Positions 44,190 through 51,059 of a stretch of 64,000 nt of DNA are shown piece after piece; the first letter of the stretch is position 1; each line of letters begins with the position of its first letter. The stretch is from JAMXLO01 sp963812075 (GTDB lineage Bacteria > Pseudomonadota > Alphaproteobacteria > Acetobacterales > Acetobacteraceae). Location of the stretch: NCBI GenBank assembly GCA_963812075.1, contig CAWETN010000011.1, positions 1-64,000 on the forward strand, in the 5' to 3' direction. The notes beneath the pieces are model-generated. The model did no database searches. It was not told the origin of the DNA and saw only the letters and a list, made by a program, of their open reading frames with translations. The position numbers and the translations under genes are program-made.

Positions 44190-44697
44190 GTCTTGCAAAC
44201 TCCCCATATATCTGTTCAAACATCGTGCGCCTATATGCAACGGCCTCTTCAAGAGTGTCAAAAACGACATTGAAGAGCTTGCCGTTATACATGTAATATG
44301 CCATATAGCGTCCATCGCGCATGTGATGGACACCTTTGAAACCACTCGTGTTTCTGACACTTAGCCTTGCATTGGCAGAATTGTTCGAGTTGGTAGCTGC
44401 TCTTAAGTTCTCAATTTTGTTATTAACCGGACATGCATCTATATGGTCAATTATGTCAGGGACAGGTTCACCATAATAATGGAGCCATGCAAGGCGATGT
44501 GCTCTGTATGTTGTTCGGTTGATTCTAATTTCGGTATGCCCAGAAGGCTGATTTGACCCTGCTACCGTGACAGCATGTTTTGCATCCCACCACTTGATCC
44601 CTCTCGGGCGCCATGTGAAGATGCCAGTTAAAGGATCATAGTCCAATAACTGCTGGATTATCTCTCTGGATGGAAGCGGTTTGGGTTTGGTTGGCAT
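44182..44697 (-). CDS. HNH endonuclease with AP2-like DNA-binding domain
   Basis: This 171-residue protein is a phage-type HNH nuclease. It begins with a short recognition region (LLDYDPLTGIFTWRPRG), then WLHYYGEPVPDIIDHIDAC and NNKIENLRAATNSNNSANAR, the HNH core with two metal-binding His/Asn groups, and ends with an AP2-type domain (NTSGFKGVHHMRDGRYMAYY) that grips DNA. Such enzymes are free-standing homing or packaging-linked nucleases in phages. GGAGAG precedes the ATG at 44697. It sits between AlpA and the replication genes. Confidence 0.88.
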   Translation of the reverse strand: MPTKPKPLPSREIIQQLLDYDPLTGIFTWRPRGIKWWDAKHAVTVAGSNQPSGHTEIRINRTTYRAHRLAWLHYYGEPVPDIIDHIDACPVNNKIENLRAATNSNNSANARLSVRNTSGFKGVHHMRDGRYMAYYMYNGKLFNVVFDTLEEAVAYRRTMFEQIYGEFARHE

Positions 44698-44852
44698 TGC
44701 GCTCTCTCCAATAAACTTTGGGAGAGGCGCCAACTACCAGAACGACAAGGGGCTTTACTTCCGGCGCTTAGGACGCTATTATAATTTCTCGATTAGCACA
44801 GGAAACTTTATGGGGAGTGTTGTTCTGGTAACAGGGCGCGCTCCCTTTTTCT

Positions 44853-45107
44853 TTATGCTGCTGTCAACTCCTGGTCCGCAGTATCACTACCGACGGGCAA
44901 TGGCTCTGAGTCATTTGTCGATGTCAATTTCTTGCCGATCCATGCATCTACATCTGCTTTGCGATACCTGACTTTTTGACCAATCCTGAAGTATGCTGGG
45001 CCTCGGTTCTCATGTCGCCAGTTGGCCAATGCCTTTGACGATACTCCAAGATAGGCAGCACACTCGTCTCCAGTCATTGCTGTTGCTATCATTTGTTCAA
45101 GGACCAT
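44853..45107 (-). CDS. AlpA/excisionase-like HTH regulator
   Basis: This 84-residue protein has a MerR-like helix-turn-helix: MTGDECAAYLGVSSKALANW followed by PAYFRIGQKVRYRKADVDAW. That layout is the HTH_17/AlpA type, used as excisionase or as activator in P4-like elements and phage-inducible islands. AGGAG precedes the ATG at 45107. It is the first gene of the minus-strand operon and reads away from a palindromic control region shared with the plus-strand genes at 45295. Confidence 0.85.
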   Translation of the reverse strand: MVLEQMIATAMTGDECAAYLGVSSKALANWRHENRGPAYFRIGQKVRYRKADVDAWIGKKLTSTNDSEPLPVGSDTADQELTAA

Positions 45108-45162
45108 TGTGACTCCTATCGCGTCAGTCCATAGCCGGAATAAGCCTGAGTAGACAAGAACA

Positions 45163-45239
45163 GTCGGCTTTCCGGCGCCGACGATATTACCCGTTCGCGG
45201 CGGAAATAGCTAGCCGGAAACCGCGAACCGGCGTATAGT
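45163..45239. promoter_or_regulatory. divergent control region with palindromes
   Basis: The 187-base gap between the AlpA-like gene and the plus-strand gene holds GTCGGC/GCCGAC (45163-45182) and a longer inverted repeat CCCGTTCGCGG/CCGCGAACCGG (45190-45200, 45221-45231; 10 of 11 paired). A TATAGT -10-like box begins three bases after the second arm. The arms are in the right place for an operator controlling both directions, perhaps bound by the AlpA-like protein or by a helper-phage regulator. Confidence 0.6.
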
Positions 45240-45294
45240 CTTTCCGGTCGCGCGTTAAGCTTCTGACCTATACTTGAAACATTGAAGGTGGATT

Positions 45295-45546
45295 ATGCCA
45301 GATACCACAGTATCCCTTTCTTCTGCCGATGCGCGCAAGGCTTACTTGCAACGGCTCAATGCCAATGGTCGGTGCTTCGATGTCCGAGAGGATGGCAAAG
45401 ACGATAAGGACAAGGCTACTGGCGGCCCGGATCTGAAGCCAGCATATCGCGAGGACATTGCTCCCAAGCCAGGGGTATCCGGCAAGGAAGCCCGCGAGCG
45501 GCATCTGGCAAGGGTAAAGGCCAACGATGGAAGGTCACAGCAATGA
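45295..45546 (+). CDS. unknown small charged protein
   Basis: This 83-residue protein starts MPDTTVSLSSADARKAYLQR and is highly charged, with repeated ARKAYLQRLNANGR and ARERHLARVKANDGR-like segments at both ends. AAGGTGG precedes the ATG. It is the first gene to the right of the divergent control region and overlaps the next gene (ATGA). No family recognised. Confidence 0.6.
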   Translation: MPDTTVSLSSADARKAYLQRLNANGRCFDVREDGKDDKDKATGGPDLKPAYREDIAPKPGVSGKEARERHLARVKANDGRSQQ

Positions 45547-45743
45547 GCGAGGTCACGATCACTGAGTCGGCGCATCTCATGGCAGAGCGCGCCAGGAGCG
45601 AGCCAGAGCTAACTGTCAAAGACATTGTCGATCAGATGCAGGCGGAGGTTGCCTTGCAGAGCTTTGCCGAGGGTATCGCCTTTGATCGTGACAAGGCACG
45701 AGATGCATTGCTGACCCAACATCCGCATTTGCAGGGTAAGTAA
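45543..45743 (+). CDS. unknown 66-residue protein
   Basis: This acidic, helical protein starts MSEVTITESAHLMAERARSE. Its start overlaps the preceding stop by four bases, which indicates coupling and supports both genes. Small acidic genes in this position of phages and satellites can be anti-repressors or inhibitors, but there is no sequence evidence for that here. Confidence 0.55.
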   Translation: MSEVTITESAHLMAERARSEPELTVKDIVDQMQAEVALQSFAEGIAFDRDKARDALLTQHPHLQGK

Positions 45744-46323
45744 TCGGATGAATGATACCATTACTCCTGGCGCGCTGGATGCCGTTCACCAATGTGCCGG
45801 CTAGCTGACGCCGATCACCTCTTGTATCTCATCGAGGAAGCTCACAAGCCATTTCCGACAACCAGTCCTGACCATAGGCGAGATTGCCACTGAATGGGTG
45901 ACACGCTGGAGGCGGTCGCAACCTAAGTCTGAGCGTCAGGTTGGTGAATGTCTTGAACTCGGCAACGATTGGGATGATGCGAGATGCCTATGTGGCTCCA
46001 GCGCGTGGGTGTCGGTGGCTAGTGCAGCCGGTTGGGCTTCAGTTTTGAGGAAGCGGCGGAGATCATTGCGACACGTTGGCCGGGCATCAGGATGGGTGAA
46101 CCAGAGCGAGCATGGGCGCAGACTACCGGCCATCGCCGAATTGCGTCGGTTGCGCGTTTGCCGTTCAGCAGACCGATGACAGCGGATGCGCGGAAGGGTC
46201 AGCAACCTATCGCAATCTGGCGCCGGTGATTGGACATTGAGAGGGAAGTCATTACGTTCACGAACCCGGCGATACGGGTAACGTAAACGAAACGAACCTG
46301 AAGCTTGTTGAAGGGAGGTGATC
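45744..46323. other. gap without a supported gene
   Basis: Several short frames cross this stretch on both strands but none has both a ribosome site and protein-like composition. A 16-codon frame at 45748 covers the CTCCTGGCG motif. A segment near 46032-46100 reads FSFEEAAEIIATRWPGIRMG and might be the trace of an old gene. Confidence 0.4.
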
Positions 46324-46572
46324 TTGAAAGCCTATAGCAATTCTCCTGGCGCTGTGGAGGCGACGATGCGACGGACTCTGTTTGCTGCGGGAGCTTACCA
46401 GCTTCAACAGATCCAGACGGCGGCTGGCGGTGTCTCGGGTCCAGGCAATGCTGGGTATCAGAAGAATGGCGAGGGCGTAGCGCAGAGCATAGGTGCTGCT
46501 GAGTTGCTGGCTGGCATGGAGCTACCGGGTCCTGTTGGCGATGGCGATATCCAAAGGGCAGGTAATGATTAG
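46324..46572 (+). CDS. possible 82-residue protein with very strong ribosome site
   Basis: A TTG at 46324 is preceded by GGGAGGTGATC, which pairs almost perfectly with the 3' end of 16S rRNA. The frame reads AYSNSPGAVEATMRRTLFAA, then AGAYQLQQIQTAAGGVSGPG, and ends after 82 residues. It is Gly/Ala-rich without a known domain. The strong ribosome site argues for expression; the TTG start and odd composition argue for caution. Confidence 0.35.
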   Translation: MKAYSNSPGAVEATMRRTLFAAGAYQLQQIQTAAGGVSGPGNAGYQKNGEGVAQSIGAAELLAGMELPGPVGDGDIQRAGND

Positions 46573-46618
46573 GCAGGTCAGAGCACTCTGGTAGACAAGC
46601 CACGAGTTACCTGCCTAG

Positions 46619-46656
46619 ACGGGCGGTGCATTTTGCTGGCGGCTTGCACCGCCCGT
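46619..46656. repeat. 12-base-pair perfect hairpin
   Basis: ACGGGCGGTGCA and TGCACCGCCCGT are exact inverted copies around a 14-base loop. There is no T-run. It stands 160 bases left of the GGGTCCG direct-repeat array; a stable hairpin with iteron-like repeats is an arrangement seen at replication or transfer origins. Confidence 0.7.
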
Positions 46657-46719
46657 TACCGATATCGAGAGGCAAAGGGTAATGACACTCGGGTCTCCGG
46701 AGGAACGTTCGCGGCGACG

Positions 46720-46875
46720 TTCCTAGAGCCGTAGACCGGTAGGGGAGGGTCGACGGGTAGGCGGTCCGGCGGATCTAGACGGCGCCTAGCGACCGCTCCC
46801 TAGGCGGCGGGCAGAGGGGGTCCGATCTAGGGGTCCGGCGAGGGTCCGGCTAGGGTCCGAACCTAGGCGGGAAGG
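46720..46875. repeat. CTAG-rich block with 11-base GGGTCCG array
   Basis: Four GGGTCCG copies at 46818, 46831, 46842 and 46853 are spaced 13, 11 and 11 bases apart, so three lie on one helical face. The same block contains seven CTAG tetramers, two as CCTAGG. No gene crosses it. It is a candidate origin or operator of the element. Confidence 0.6.
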
Positions 46876-46897
46876 CTCGGCGAGGGGAGGTCGAAGG

Positions 46898-47035
46898 TCA
46901 CAAACTGAGCAGCCACCTCAGCACCAAAAAGGACAACCATAGCCAGAACGCAAAGGCACAGCCAACGGCAAAGGCCACTCGCAGGTCCTTGCGCCAGGAC
47001 GGACCGTCCCAGACATGATCGCTGGTTTCATCCAT
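46898..47035 (-). CDS. small single-helix membrane protein
   Basis: This 45-residue protein starts MDETSDHVWDGPSWRKDLRV and ends with one hydrophobic helix (AVGCAFAFWLWLSFLVLRWL). GGGAGG lies nine bases upstream of the ATG. Small holin- or inhibitor-like membrane peptides occur in phages and satellites, but there is no specific match. It is separated from other minus-strand genes. Confidence 0.45.
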   Translation of the reverse strand: MDETSDHVWDGPSWRKDLRVAFAVGCAFAFWLWLSFLVLRWLLSL

Positions 47036-47281
47036 CTTTGCATGCCTCCCGGTCACACAAGACGCTTGCCAGGGCGGGTAATGCCAATATGAGCGGAAAT
47101 TTGATGATGGAAGGCAACGAGCGTCAGGCTGCTGGCGCGCTCTGAATATGGCTCTGTGCCGGTGAAGCACGAACCCAAAATCCCTGCTGAATTTATCGGC
47201 AAGGCCCGCGACTATCCTGCGCAGCAGCAAGGCTGAGTATGATGTTGCCGGTAAGCAGACCTGGGACTTCTGGCGCCGATT

Positions 47282-47530
47282 ATGCAGAGGTATGAGAGAT
47301 ACCCACTGCGCAATCAGCGGCCGGAACTCATAGACGCACTGGTTAAGCAGTGGGGTAAGTTGCCAAGCAAGTTTCGCTTACACTGCGGGATACAGCGGAA
47401 GAAGTCAACGCAGTTGGAGATATTTGAGATACGAGTTGCACAGTCCAATATCAGTCATGACGATTGGGGAGAAGAATTCAAGGAAGCCCAATCCCTGTAT
47501 TGCCAATGTGTTGTTGACGTTGGGCGTTGA
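47282..47530 (+). CDS. possible 82-residue protein
   Basis: A frame starting MQRYERYPLRNQRPELIDAL is basic and well mixed in composition, but the ribosome site is weak and no family is recognised. It may be a real small gene of the element or a chance frame. Confidence 0.3.
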   Translation: MQRYERYPLRNQRPELIDALVKQWGKLPSKFRLHCGIQRKKSTQLEIFEIRVAQSNISHDDWGEEFKEAQSLYCQCVVDVGR

Positions 47531-47860
47531 GCAGATCAGCAAGAGAGTTAGGTTCAAGCCACTCAGTTTTCATGTAACGCATATCATATCGTAGCATGCT
47601 GTAGCCAGACGCTATCAACGCTATCCGCAATGCGCGACAGATGCAGATATACTGCGGGATATAAAGGGTTTGTTGGCGATGCAGCCGGACAAGAAGTTGG
47701 CAGATACGTCATTGGTGGTTAACACATGAACGAGGCCAGTGGCGCGGTCAGCATCTAATGGTGACAGTGCGAGTCTGATCCGCCCCTCCAGTGTGGCGAT
47801 CAGGACATTCGTTTAGTTGAATGTGGCTCCTGGCGGGGTGTCCTGAAAGACGCAGGCCTG
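47531..47860. other. gap without a supported gene
   Basis: This stretch contains one copy of the CTCCTGGCG motif (47827) followed by GGGTGTCCTGA, and short frames without good start sites. I see no gene, RNA or clear repeat beyond that motif. Confidence 0.5.
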
Positions 47861-48190
47861 TCAGCCTCGTGAGTAAATGCCGGAGGTCATCCGGAAATTG
47901 GCGCCAGGCACTTTGGCCTTAGCCCTTTTGGCCGATGCTGACGGCGCCAGGAGGGCGTTGGTCTGTGTCCGCATAGCCTTGGCGCGCCAATATGCCAGTG
48001 CGCTTTGTCCGGCGTTGTAGGCATCCTCCAATGATCGGAAGGTCTGCTTGGATGTCTGGACACAAAGGCCCTTCTGGCTTTCGTCCACGATCACCCAGAC
48101 GAATTGCTTGGCCTTGAGTTGGGAGGCAGTGACCACGAGCCGATAGGTCGGATCGCCGGTGATTGCAGGGGCCTGCGAGAGGAGACTCAT
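47861..48190 (-). CDS. unknown 109-residue protein
   Basis: This protein starts MSLLSQAPAITGDPTYRLVV and contains KQFVWVIVDESQKGLCVQTS and LEDAYNAGQSALAYWRAKAM, then an Ala/Lys-rich basic tail. The middle resembles small beta-alpha domains in which a residue-spaced YNAG motif closes the fold, such as DUF2188/DUF1508-type proteins, but this is not certain. The start was chosen at 48190 because the upstream extension lacks protein-like composition. Confidence 0.5.
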   Translation of the reverse strand: MSLLSQAPAITGDPTYRLVVTASQLKAKQFVWVIVDESQKGLCVQTSKQTFRSLEDAYNAGQSALAYWRAKAMRTQTNALLAPSASAKRAKAKVPGANFRMTSGIYSRG

Positions 48191-48369
48191 GATACAGCGA
48201 ATATGACAGGCCCATGATAGGCTCCACAAACGACTGTGACGTTCAATTGACGATGGGCTCACAACCCTAGGACGCGGACTGGTCAGCCAGTTTCTATATA
48301 GGCGTGCTTCTGGCAGGCCAGTCCGTAAGCGTATTGACAATGTCAAAGAGCGGCAGGGCCAGGAGCGGA

Positions 48370-48513
48370 CTACGCTTTCATCTTCACCCGGCCTTTGGTG
48401 CCTTTTGTGATCCATTTGGTTTTAAACTTGGCTCGCCCAGCACCATCCTTAATCCACTTGCCATCAGGCTGCTTAACCCAGGCAACGAGCTTGCCGACCT
48501 TCGAGCGCTTCAT
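48370..48513 (-). CDS. 47-residue lysine-rich basic protein
   Basis: A short minus-strand frame encodes MKRSKVGKLVAWVKQPDGKW, continues KDGAGRAKFKTKWITKGTKG and ends RVKMKA. About a third of the residues are Lys or Arg, evenly spread, with repeated KxxW patterns suggesting small beta strands. GAGGGAAC lies just before the ATG at 48513. It could bind nucleic acid. No family recognised. Confidence 0.5.
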   Translation of the reverse strand: MKRSKVGKLVAWVKQPDGKWIKDGAGRAKFKTKWITKGTKGRVKMKA

Positions 48514-48952
48514 GGTTCCCTCACTCCTGTTGACGAGTAGGCGCCGGAGGTTCGGCGCTGCGGCAAAGTGCCAGCCGCTCTAGAGCGCGACAAGAACCTT
48601 GTAGTGATGATTGTGGATACAGCTTGACTGCTGAGGAGTGGTCCTGAAGGGGTGCTCCTGGCGGGCTGGTCATGGTGGTCACGATCTGTTGAACGCATCT
48701 TGAAAATTAGAATTTTGGGACCTGATGTCATCCTCCGGATGCATCTGGGGATCTTGCCGTAACGGCAACGATCCTGTTCCCCTAATCCGCAATGTGTGCG
48801 AAGTGAGTGCGTCCACCATCACCAGACAACTGCGAAAGTCGGTGAATTGGCGCCGTGGATCCAACTGACCAAACGTTGGTACATCCGCGAGCACGTTGTG
48901 AGAGCTTTTATCGATGGCAAAATGCCGGTGGCAGCGGAATAGGGAGGGTGTG
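48514..48952. other. gap without a supported gene
   Basis: This stretch holds the string GAGTGGTCCTGAAGGGGTGC followed by TCCTGGCGGG (48636-48665), a longer relative of the tandem repeats beside the left att site. Otherwise only short frames are seen. Confidence 0.5.
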
Positions 48953-49144
48953 ATGGATCAGCAAATCCGCGTCAGTGATACGTTTGAGAGCGAAACCAAG
49001 TCTGAGCTCCGGCAGCACCAGATGGCAATCTGGAGTCTCAGGGACCAGATGCGAGGGGTCAATCCCAAGCGGGAGGTGATGCTCGCTCATTCCATCAAGA
49101 TCATGGACAAGATCGTGTCTGTGCTCGTCAAACGTATGGACTAA
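48953..49144 (+). CDS. unknown 63-residue protein
   Basis: This protein starts MDQQIRVSDTFESETKSELR and is predicted to be almost all helix (QHQMAIWSLRDQMRGVNPKR, SIKIMDKIVSVLVKRMD). AGGGAGGG lies just upstream of the ATG. It is the last gene before the right end of the element. No family recognised. Confidence 0.5.
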   Translation: MDQQIRVSDTFESETKSELRQHQMAIWSLRDQMRGVNPKREVMLAHSIKIMDKIVSVLVKRMD

Positions 49145-49633
49145 GGCTGTAGGCTCCTGGCGGGCAATATGAGCATGGGAAGGTTCTGCTAGCAGGACCT
49201 GCTGTGGTCAGGAGTTGCAATTCAGCCTGGAGGGGTGCTACTCATAAAAGTTGACTTCTCCTACCTTTTCAACTCAGGGGCAGATTGGCAAAGCGCTGGT
49301 CTGCCCTTTTCCTTGCCCGAGTCAGAGCGTCGGCATCCGGAGTGCGGCCCCTTTGTCGGGTGCCTCGTGCCTAGATCGCTGAGAGATGGCTGGTTTCCTA
49401 CGTCATGATTCTCGTCGAGCCGATACCCAGGATAGCTCCTGATTACTCCTGGCCGGTGAGCCTGACGAAGCTACGGGGACAACCGAAAAACTCGATCGAA
49501 TTAGTCGCCTTATCTTTTCTGGTCCCACCAATGGTATGCAGTTTTGCGAATTATGGCCTCAGCGGCACTTAGGCACCATCCTCTTTTACACCTGGGGCAG
49601 CCCAGGACAAGTGTGTCGCCGCCGGCGCGTAAC
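49145..49633. other. gap without a gene: right boundary of the element
   Basis: This stretch contains a CTCCTGGCG copy (49154), a variant (49446), the 12-base tRNA 5'-end match (49469-49480) and the change back to GC-rich chromosome near 49600. A GC-rich hairpin-free stretch around 49300-49400 shows nothing else. Confidence 0.55.
49469..49480 (-). pseudogene. candidate 5' end of the split tRNA-Arg gene
   Basis: On the minus strand these bases read GTCCCCGTAGCT. The first seven are exactly complementary to the acceptor strand CGGGGAC of the fragment at 33326, followed by T8-A9 and the first D-stem bases GCT. The orientation and side are what an inserted element would leave. Only 12 bases match; the D-arm beyond is not normal. 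Confidence 0.5.
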
Positions 49634-50740
49634 TCAGCGCAGGACGGCCTCCGTCTTTCGCTGGATCAGGTCGAAGTCGATCTCCGCCGCCAGGCCTGCC
49701 CCGGTGGGGGCGTGCAGCATGCCCTCGCCGTCGATCTCCAACTCCTTCGCCATGCCGTATTTGTGCGCGCCGTCGGGCAGCAGCACCTCGAACATCGTGG
49801 TGTTGCGGATTGCCATGCAGAGATGCAGGTTCGCCAGGTTGTTCAGCGAGTTGCCCGAGTGGTGCACCTCGTACTTGATGTTGAACGCCTCGCCCAGATG
49901 CGCGGTCTTCAGCATCGTGGTGAGCCCGCCTTTGTTCGGGATGTCGCCGCGCAAGTAGTCGGTGGCGCGCTCGGTCAGCCAGATCGGATAGGTCTCCAGA
50001 CCGCCCGCCGGAAACTCCGTCGCCATGATCGGAATGTCCAGCTTCTCCCGCAGCTTCACATAGTTGTAGATGTCCTCGTCCGACATCGGGTCTTCGTACC
50101 AGTAATAGCCCAGCTCCTCGATCGCCCTGCCGACACGCAGCGCGTCGGTGTAGCTGTAGCTCCAGGTCGAATCGAGCATCAGCCGGAAGTCGTTGCCGAC
50201 CGCCTTGCGCACCGCCTGGCACACCTTGATGTCCTGGTCCGGGTCGCGCGGTGGGTGGATCTTGTAGGCGCGCCAGCCGTTCGCCTTGAAGGTCTGCGCC
50301 TGATCGACGTAGGCAGCGATGTCGGGCAGCACCTGCGAACTGGCATAGGCCATGATCGAGGTGCGGCACGTGCCCATCAGCGCATGCACCGGCAGCCCGG
50401 CGATCTTGCCGCAGAGGTCCCACAGGGCCGTGTCCACCGCGCCGATCGTCCGGTAGGAAACGATGCGCGAGACCAGCCGCATCGCGCCGTGCAGGCGCTC
50501 GCGCTCCAGCGGGTCCTGCCCCATCAGCATCGGCTTCAGCGAGCGGATCAGCTGCGGTCCGTCCATCGCCGCCGGATTGGTCGCCGCGCCGAGGAAGGCG
50601 TGGCCTTCCAGCCCCGCGTCGGTGTGGATGCGCAGCAGGCCCAGATTGCTGGTGGCCGACGCGAGCGACCCCAGATGATAGCGCGTCGCGGGAATGTTGT
50701 CCCAGGTGAAGATGGTCAGCGATACGTCGTCGATCTTCAT
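49634..50740 (-). CDS. mandelate racemase/muconate lactonizing family enzyme
   Basis: This 368-residue protein belongs to the enolase superfamily, which abstracts a proton next to a carboxylate. The N-terminal capping domain is followed by the barrel with WRAYKIHPP (a Lys on strand 2), MLDSTWSYSYTDALRVGRAI (Asp), YYWYEDPMSDEDI (Glu), ATEFPAGG (Glu), and EVHHSGNSLNNLAN (His). The three acidic ligands for magnesium are in order. The KxK pair is replaced by KIH, so it may act differently from mandelate racemase. The ATG at 50740 follows AGAGGA. It neighbours CDGSH and hydantoinase genes on the same strand. Confidence 0.9.
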   Translation of the reverse strand: MKIDDVSLTIFTWDNIPATRYHLGSLASATSNLGLLRIHTDAGLEGHAFLGAATNPAAMDGPQLIRSLKPMLMGQDPLERERLHGAMRLVSRIVSYRTIGAVDTALWDLCGKIAGLPVHALMGTCRTSIMAYASSQVLPDIAAYVDQAQTFKANGWRAYKIHPPRDPDQDIKVCQAVRKAVGNDFRLMLDSTWSYSYTDALRVGRAIEELGYYWYEDPMSDEDIYNYVKLREKLDIPIMATEFPAGGLETYPIWLTERATDYLRGDIPNKGGLTTMLKTAHLGEAFNIKYEVHHSGNSLNNLANLHLCMAIRNTTMFEVLLPDGAHKYGMAKELEIDGEGMLHAPTGAGLAAEIDFDLIQRKTEAVLR

Positions 50741-50797
50741 GACGGGTCCTCTGCGGAGCGTCGTGGCCGAGCCAGGCCCGACCACGACCGTTGGACG

Positions 50798-51043
50798 TTA
50801 CAGGCTCCGGTGCGTCCCGTCGCAGCGCGGCTTGTTGCTGCTGTTCTTGCAGCCGCAGAACGGCACCGTGCCGGCCTCTTCCGCCTTGAACTCGATCGGA
50901 GAAAAGCCGCTGCCCTTGTGCGAGCCGTCGCAGAAGGGTTGGTTACCGCTCTTGCCGCACGCGCACCACCAGTACGACTTGCCGGCCTCCACCTCCATCC
51001 GATACGGGCTCTTCTGGGCGACAACCGGTTGTGCGCCTGACAT
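50798..51043 (-). CDS. double CDGSH iron-sulfur protein
   Basis: This 81-residue protein contains two CDGSH iron-sulfur motifs: CACGKSGNQPFCDGSH near residue 27 and CGCKNSSNKPRCDGTH near residue 63. Each binds a 2Fe-2S cluster with three Cys and one His. Such proteins act in redox sensing or electron transfer. It lies between the enolase-superfamily gene and the hydantoinase operon, same strand, 17 bases from the next gene. Confidence 0.93.
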   Translation of the reverse strand: MSGAQPVVAQKSPYRMEVEAGKSYWWCACGKSGNQPFCDGSHKGSGFSPIEFKAEEAGTVPFCGCKNSSNKPRCDGTHRSL

Positions 51044-51059
51044 ATCGTTCTCCCTTCGC

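Larger units (their letters stand above)
33326..49480. mobile_element. integrative element at tRNA-Arg(CCT), satellite-phage-like
   Basis: The element is bounded on the left by the 3' part of a tRNA-Arg gene followed by an integrase, and on the right by a 12-base match to the 5' end of the same tRNA. Inside, base composition is lower in GC and CTAG is common, unlike both flanks. Recognisable genes are an integrase, a terminase-small-like protein, a primase-polymerase/helicase, an HNH/AP2 endonuclease and an AlpA-like regulator, plus several unknown small genes. No capsid, tail or conjugation genes are visible. The set suggests a phage satellite or small replicative island. IS insertions and a frameshift in the replication gene imply it is no longer autonomous. 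The right boundary is less certain than the left. Confidence 0.7.

Noticed and set aside
45898..46205. Overlapping short frames on both strands
   Set aside because: Neither has a ribosome site or protein-like composition, and both are Arg/Ser-rich shadows.
33587..49480. Complete prophage or conjugative element
   Set aside because: No capsid, portal, tail, lysis, relaxase or type IV secretion genes are visible; the gene set fits a satellite-like island better.
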